DNA from: Gammaproteobacteria bacterium
GTDB taxonomy: Bacteria; Pseudomonadota; Gammaproteobacteria; Legionellales; Legionellaceae
Assembly (NCBI GenBank): GCA_030428185.1
Contig: JAUICE010000003.1
Coordinates: forward strand, 1 to 64,000
DNA: 64,000 nucleotides
Direction of reading: 5' to 3'
Every line of letters starts with the position of its first letter. Position 1 is the first letter of the stretch. Position numbers and translations under genes: made by a program. Shown in pieces: positions 62,189-64,000 of the stretch. The notes under the pieces are model-generated. The model was not told the DNA's origin. It saw nothing but the letters and a program-made list of their open reading frames with translations, and did no database searches.

Positions 62189-62725
62189 CTAGGCTATATC
62201 TTTTTTATATCGATCAATTGAATCTTGAACTTCTTTGTAAGCACTTTTAGCGTCATCCCAACCATCTAACTTCACCCACTTGCCTTCATCTAGATCTTTA
62301 TAGTGTCCAAAAAAATGTTCAATTTGAGCAATCAAGTTTGTTGGTAAGTCCTTGTAACATTGAATATGTCGATACGATTTTGATAGCTTATCGGCAGGAA
62401 CACCTATCAACTTAGCATCTACTCCAGACTCATCGGTCATATTTAGCTTACCAACCAAACGTGTCGGTATAACAGAGCCGCTGATGAGTGGCACAGGTGT
62501 CACAACTAAGACATCCACCGGATCGCCATCCTCTGAAAGCGTTTCAGGCACATAGCCATAATTAGCAGGATAATACATCGCCGTTTCCATAAAACGATCA
62601 ACGCATAGGGTGCCCGTTTCTTTACAAACTTCATATTTAACTGGATCGCCCTTCATTGGGATTTCTACGACCACATTCACAACTTCAGGCACTTTAGATC
62701 CCGGCCCAATACGCATTAAGCCCAT
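62189..62725 (-). CDS. ppa: Inorganic pyrophosphatase (family I)
   Basis: A 178-residue soluble pyrophosphatase. Metal-site motifs are [39 protein letters not shown] with the DGDPVD triad, and [15 protein letters not shown]. The family cleaves pyrophosphate and pulls polymer synthesis forward. The ATG at 62725 (MGLMRIGPG) has GAGAG upstream and is preferred over the in-frame GTG at 62737. It runs alone on the minus strand between two plus-strand units. Confidence 0.95.
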   Translation of the reverse strand: MGLMRIGPGSKVPEVVNVVVEIPMKGDPVKYEVCKETGTLCVDRFMETAMYYPANYGYVPETLSEDGDPVDVLVVTPVPLISGSVIPTRLVGKLNMTDESGVDAKLIGVPADKLSKSYRHIQCYKDLPTNLIAQIEHFFGHYKDLDEGKWVKLDGWDDAKSAYKEVQDSIDRYKKDIA

Positions 62726-62946
62726 ACTATCTCTCACTTATTGCTAATAAAAATGCCAATTATACCCATCGGCAATGGAAATGCGAATTTTATCCTCAAA
62801 AATGGTGAGTGGACTAGGAACTCATTGCTGACATCTCTTGATTATGATTAAATATGCCCAATTGAAATCAAAGCTAGCAAGTTGTTTTTGTTTAAAAACC
62901 ATAATACAAGTACGTTAAGTAACTTTAATCACATTTAAGGTCTCTC

Positions 62947-63291
62947 ATGACAGACTGTTTATTTTGTAAAATCGTAAAAGGTGAAATTTCTGCAAAAATT
63001 ATCCATGAGGACCAGTTTGTTTTATGTTTTCACGATATTAAACCACAAGCACCGACACATATGCTGCTCATTCCTAAAAAACATATTGCAACTATCGACG
63101 ACTTAACCAAAGAAGATCAGTCGCTGATGGGACATATGATCCTCTGTGCCAAAACACTCGCAAGAGAGCACAACATTGCAGAAAGTGGTTATCGATTATT
63201 GTTCAATGTTAATCCTAACGGCGGACAAGAAGTTTATCATATTCACTGCCACATTTTAGGTGGCCGCAAACTTTCCTGGCCCCCAGGATAA
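62947..63291 (+). CDS. hinT: HIT-family nucleotide-binding hydrolase (HinT)
   Basis: A 114-residue HIT protein. [42 protein letters not shown] and the histidine triad [13 protein letters not shown] are typical. HinT acts on adenosine phosphoramidates and aminoacyl-adenylates. The two N-terminal Cys residues with the downstream His may bind zinc, as in many family members. folE follows 17 bp later, probably on the same transcript. Confidence 0.93.
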   Translation: MTDCLFCKIVKGEISAKIIHEDQFVLCFHDIKPQAPTHMLLIPKKHIATIDDLTKEDQSLMGHMILCAKTLAREHNIAESGYRLLFNVNPNGGQEVYHIHCHILGGRKLSWPPG

Positions 63292-63308
63292 TTTTAATAG
63301 AGAGACCA

Positions 63309-63851
63309 ATGCAAGACTTGTATAAAAAAATCTTAGAATCGATTGGTGAAGATACAACACGTGAAGGACTAGTCGATACCCCTAAGCGTGCTGAAAAAGC
63401 CATGATTGAATTGACAGCAGGATATCGGACATCACTAGATAGTATTGTTAATAATGCTATCTTCGAAACCAGCTCAAAACAAATCGTTCTCGTCAAAGAC
63501 ATTGAACTATTCTCACTTTGCGAGCACCATCTACTGCCTTTTCATGGCATATGCCATATTGCGTATATTCCCAATGGTAAGGTTTTAGGTTTATCAAAGC
63601 TTGCTCGTATCGTTGATTTATACGCCAAACGCCTACAAATTCAAGAAGAACTTACACAACAAGTGGCTGAGTGTATACAAGAAGTGATTAGTCCTACTGC
63701 CGTCTGTGTGATCATCAAGGCTAAGCACTTGTGTATGATGATGCGTGGTGTTGGAAAGCAACAATCGACCATGACAACATCAGTAATGCTAGGCGATTTT
63801 TTAAAGGATCCGCGCTCAAGAAGCGAAGTGCTTACCTTAATTAATACCTAA
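63309..63851 (+). CDS. folE: GTP cyclohydrolase I FolE
   Basis: A 180-residue enzyme that opens the pterin branch of folate synthesis by making dihydroneopterin triphosphate from GTP. Zinc and catalytic motifs are [40 protein letters not shown], and [13 protein letters not shown] with the second zinc Cys. ATG at 63309 follows AGAGAGACC. It ends 1 bp before the stop of a convergent gene at the window edge. Confidence 0.95.
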   Translation: MQDLYKKILESIGEDTTREGLVDTPKRAEKAMIELTAGYRTSLDSIVNNAIFETSSKQIVLVKDIELFSLCEHHLLPFHGICHIAYIPNGKVLGLSKLARIVDLYAKRLQIQEELTQQVAECIQEVISPTAVCVIIKAKHLCMMMRGVGKQQSTMTTSVMLGDFLKDPRSRSEVLTLINT

Positions 63852-64000
63852 TTAACGATTGTTCTCCATCCTCGAGGCTTTTAAATTAATATGATGCTCA
63901 TCAACGTCATTATTACGTGACGAAAAGAAACCATTACGATGATTAGCTATATTTTCCGCTCGCTTCTGCGTTAATGACGGGTGTGATGAGGATATCCTTT
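63852..64000 (-). CDS. C-terminal fragment of a probable M48-family peptidase
   Basis: The last 48 residues of a minus-strand gene that enters the window at 64000. The segment SSSHPSLTQKRAENIANHRN matches the conserved C-terminal LS.HP....RI..I motif of M48 metallopeptidases such as BepA/YfgC or LoiP. The rest is a hydrophilic tail rich in Asn and His. The zinc-binding HEXXH region lies outside the window, so this is a tentative call. Confidence 0.5.
   Translation of the reverse strand, partial: RISSSHPSLTQKRAENIANHRNGFFSSRNNDVDEHHINLKASRMENNR

Overview
The window is a 64-kb stretch of an AT-rich gammaproteobacterial chromosome. Several signs point to the order Legionellales or a close neighbour. 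These are a Legionella-type major outer membrane protein, an LbtU-type siderophore porin, a PlaA-like GDSL lipase, a divergent CsrA paralogue, and several large helical proteins without recognisable families of the kind often found as secreted effectors in that group. All assignments come from reading motifs and gene order; no database search was run.

Layout. 1-3.4 kb: the end of a POT peptide permease, a GGQ release-factor-like protein, a palindromic non-coding element, a small CsrA-like gene and the murU-amgK peptidoglycan-recycling pair. 3.5-10.2 kb: the lptD-surA-pdxA-folA run with two alpha/beta hydrolases behind it. 10.3-13.8 kb: a second palindromic repeat region, then ctaA-ctaB for haem A synthesis and two unknown genes. 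13.9-16.7 kb: asparaginase, two tandem exonuclease III proteins and tRNA-Asn. 16.8-27.2 kb: an accessory-looking stretch with an atypical-kinase-like protein, a large membrane-anchored protein, two more unknown proteins and a class I glutamine-amidotransferase-like protein, interrupted by psd. 27.2-32 kb: the envelope operon lpoA-yraN-diaA-dolP plus a second BON lipoprotein, with rsmI divergent. 32-39.2 kb: a GIN-domain protein, tex, yciA, a large unknown, a small secreted Cys protein and a GDSL lipase.

39.3-48.1 kb: a one-strand operon for a divergent type VI secretion system, in the order tssB, tssC, hcp, tssE, tssF, tssG and a 1225-residue VgrG whose C-terminal third is an alpha/beta-hydrolase. 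It holds the tail, tube and baseplate genes; no membrane-complex gene, ClpV or TssA is in the window. A 181-bp foldback MITE-like palindrome abuts the vgrG stop codon. 48.3-50.8 kb: the two outer-membrane proteins. 51.2-56 kb: pyrC-rnt, a 2-Cys peroxiredoxin, grxD, sodB and argD. 56-60.5 kb: an unknown coiled-coil protein, then ratA-rnfH-(HAD-like)-NUDIX-panB on the minus strand. 60.7-64 kb: two unknown genes, ppa, a HIT protein, folE and the tail of a probable M48 peptidase.

The best candidates for something undescribed are the compact T6SS operon with its hydrolase-tipped spike and no visible immunity gene, the divergent CsrA paralogue, the kinase-like protein beside tRNA-Asn, the apparently catalytically dead HAD-like protein in the ratA-rnfH operon, and three separate palindromic non-coding elements.
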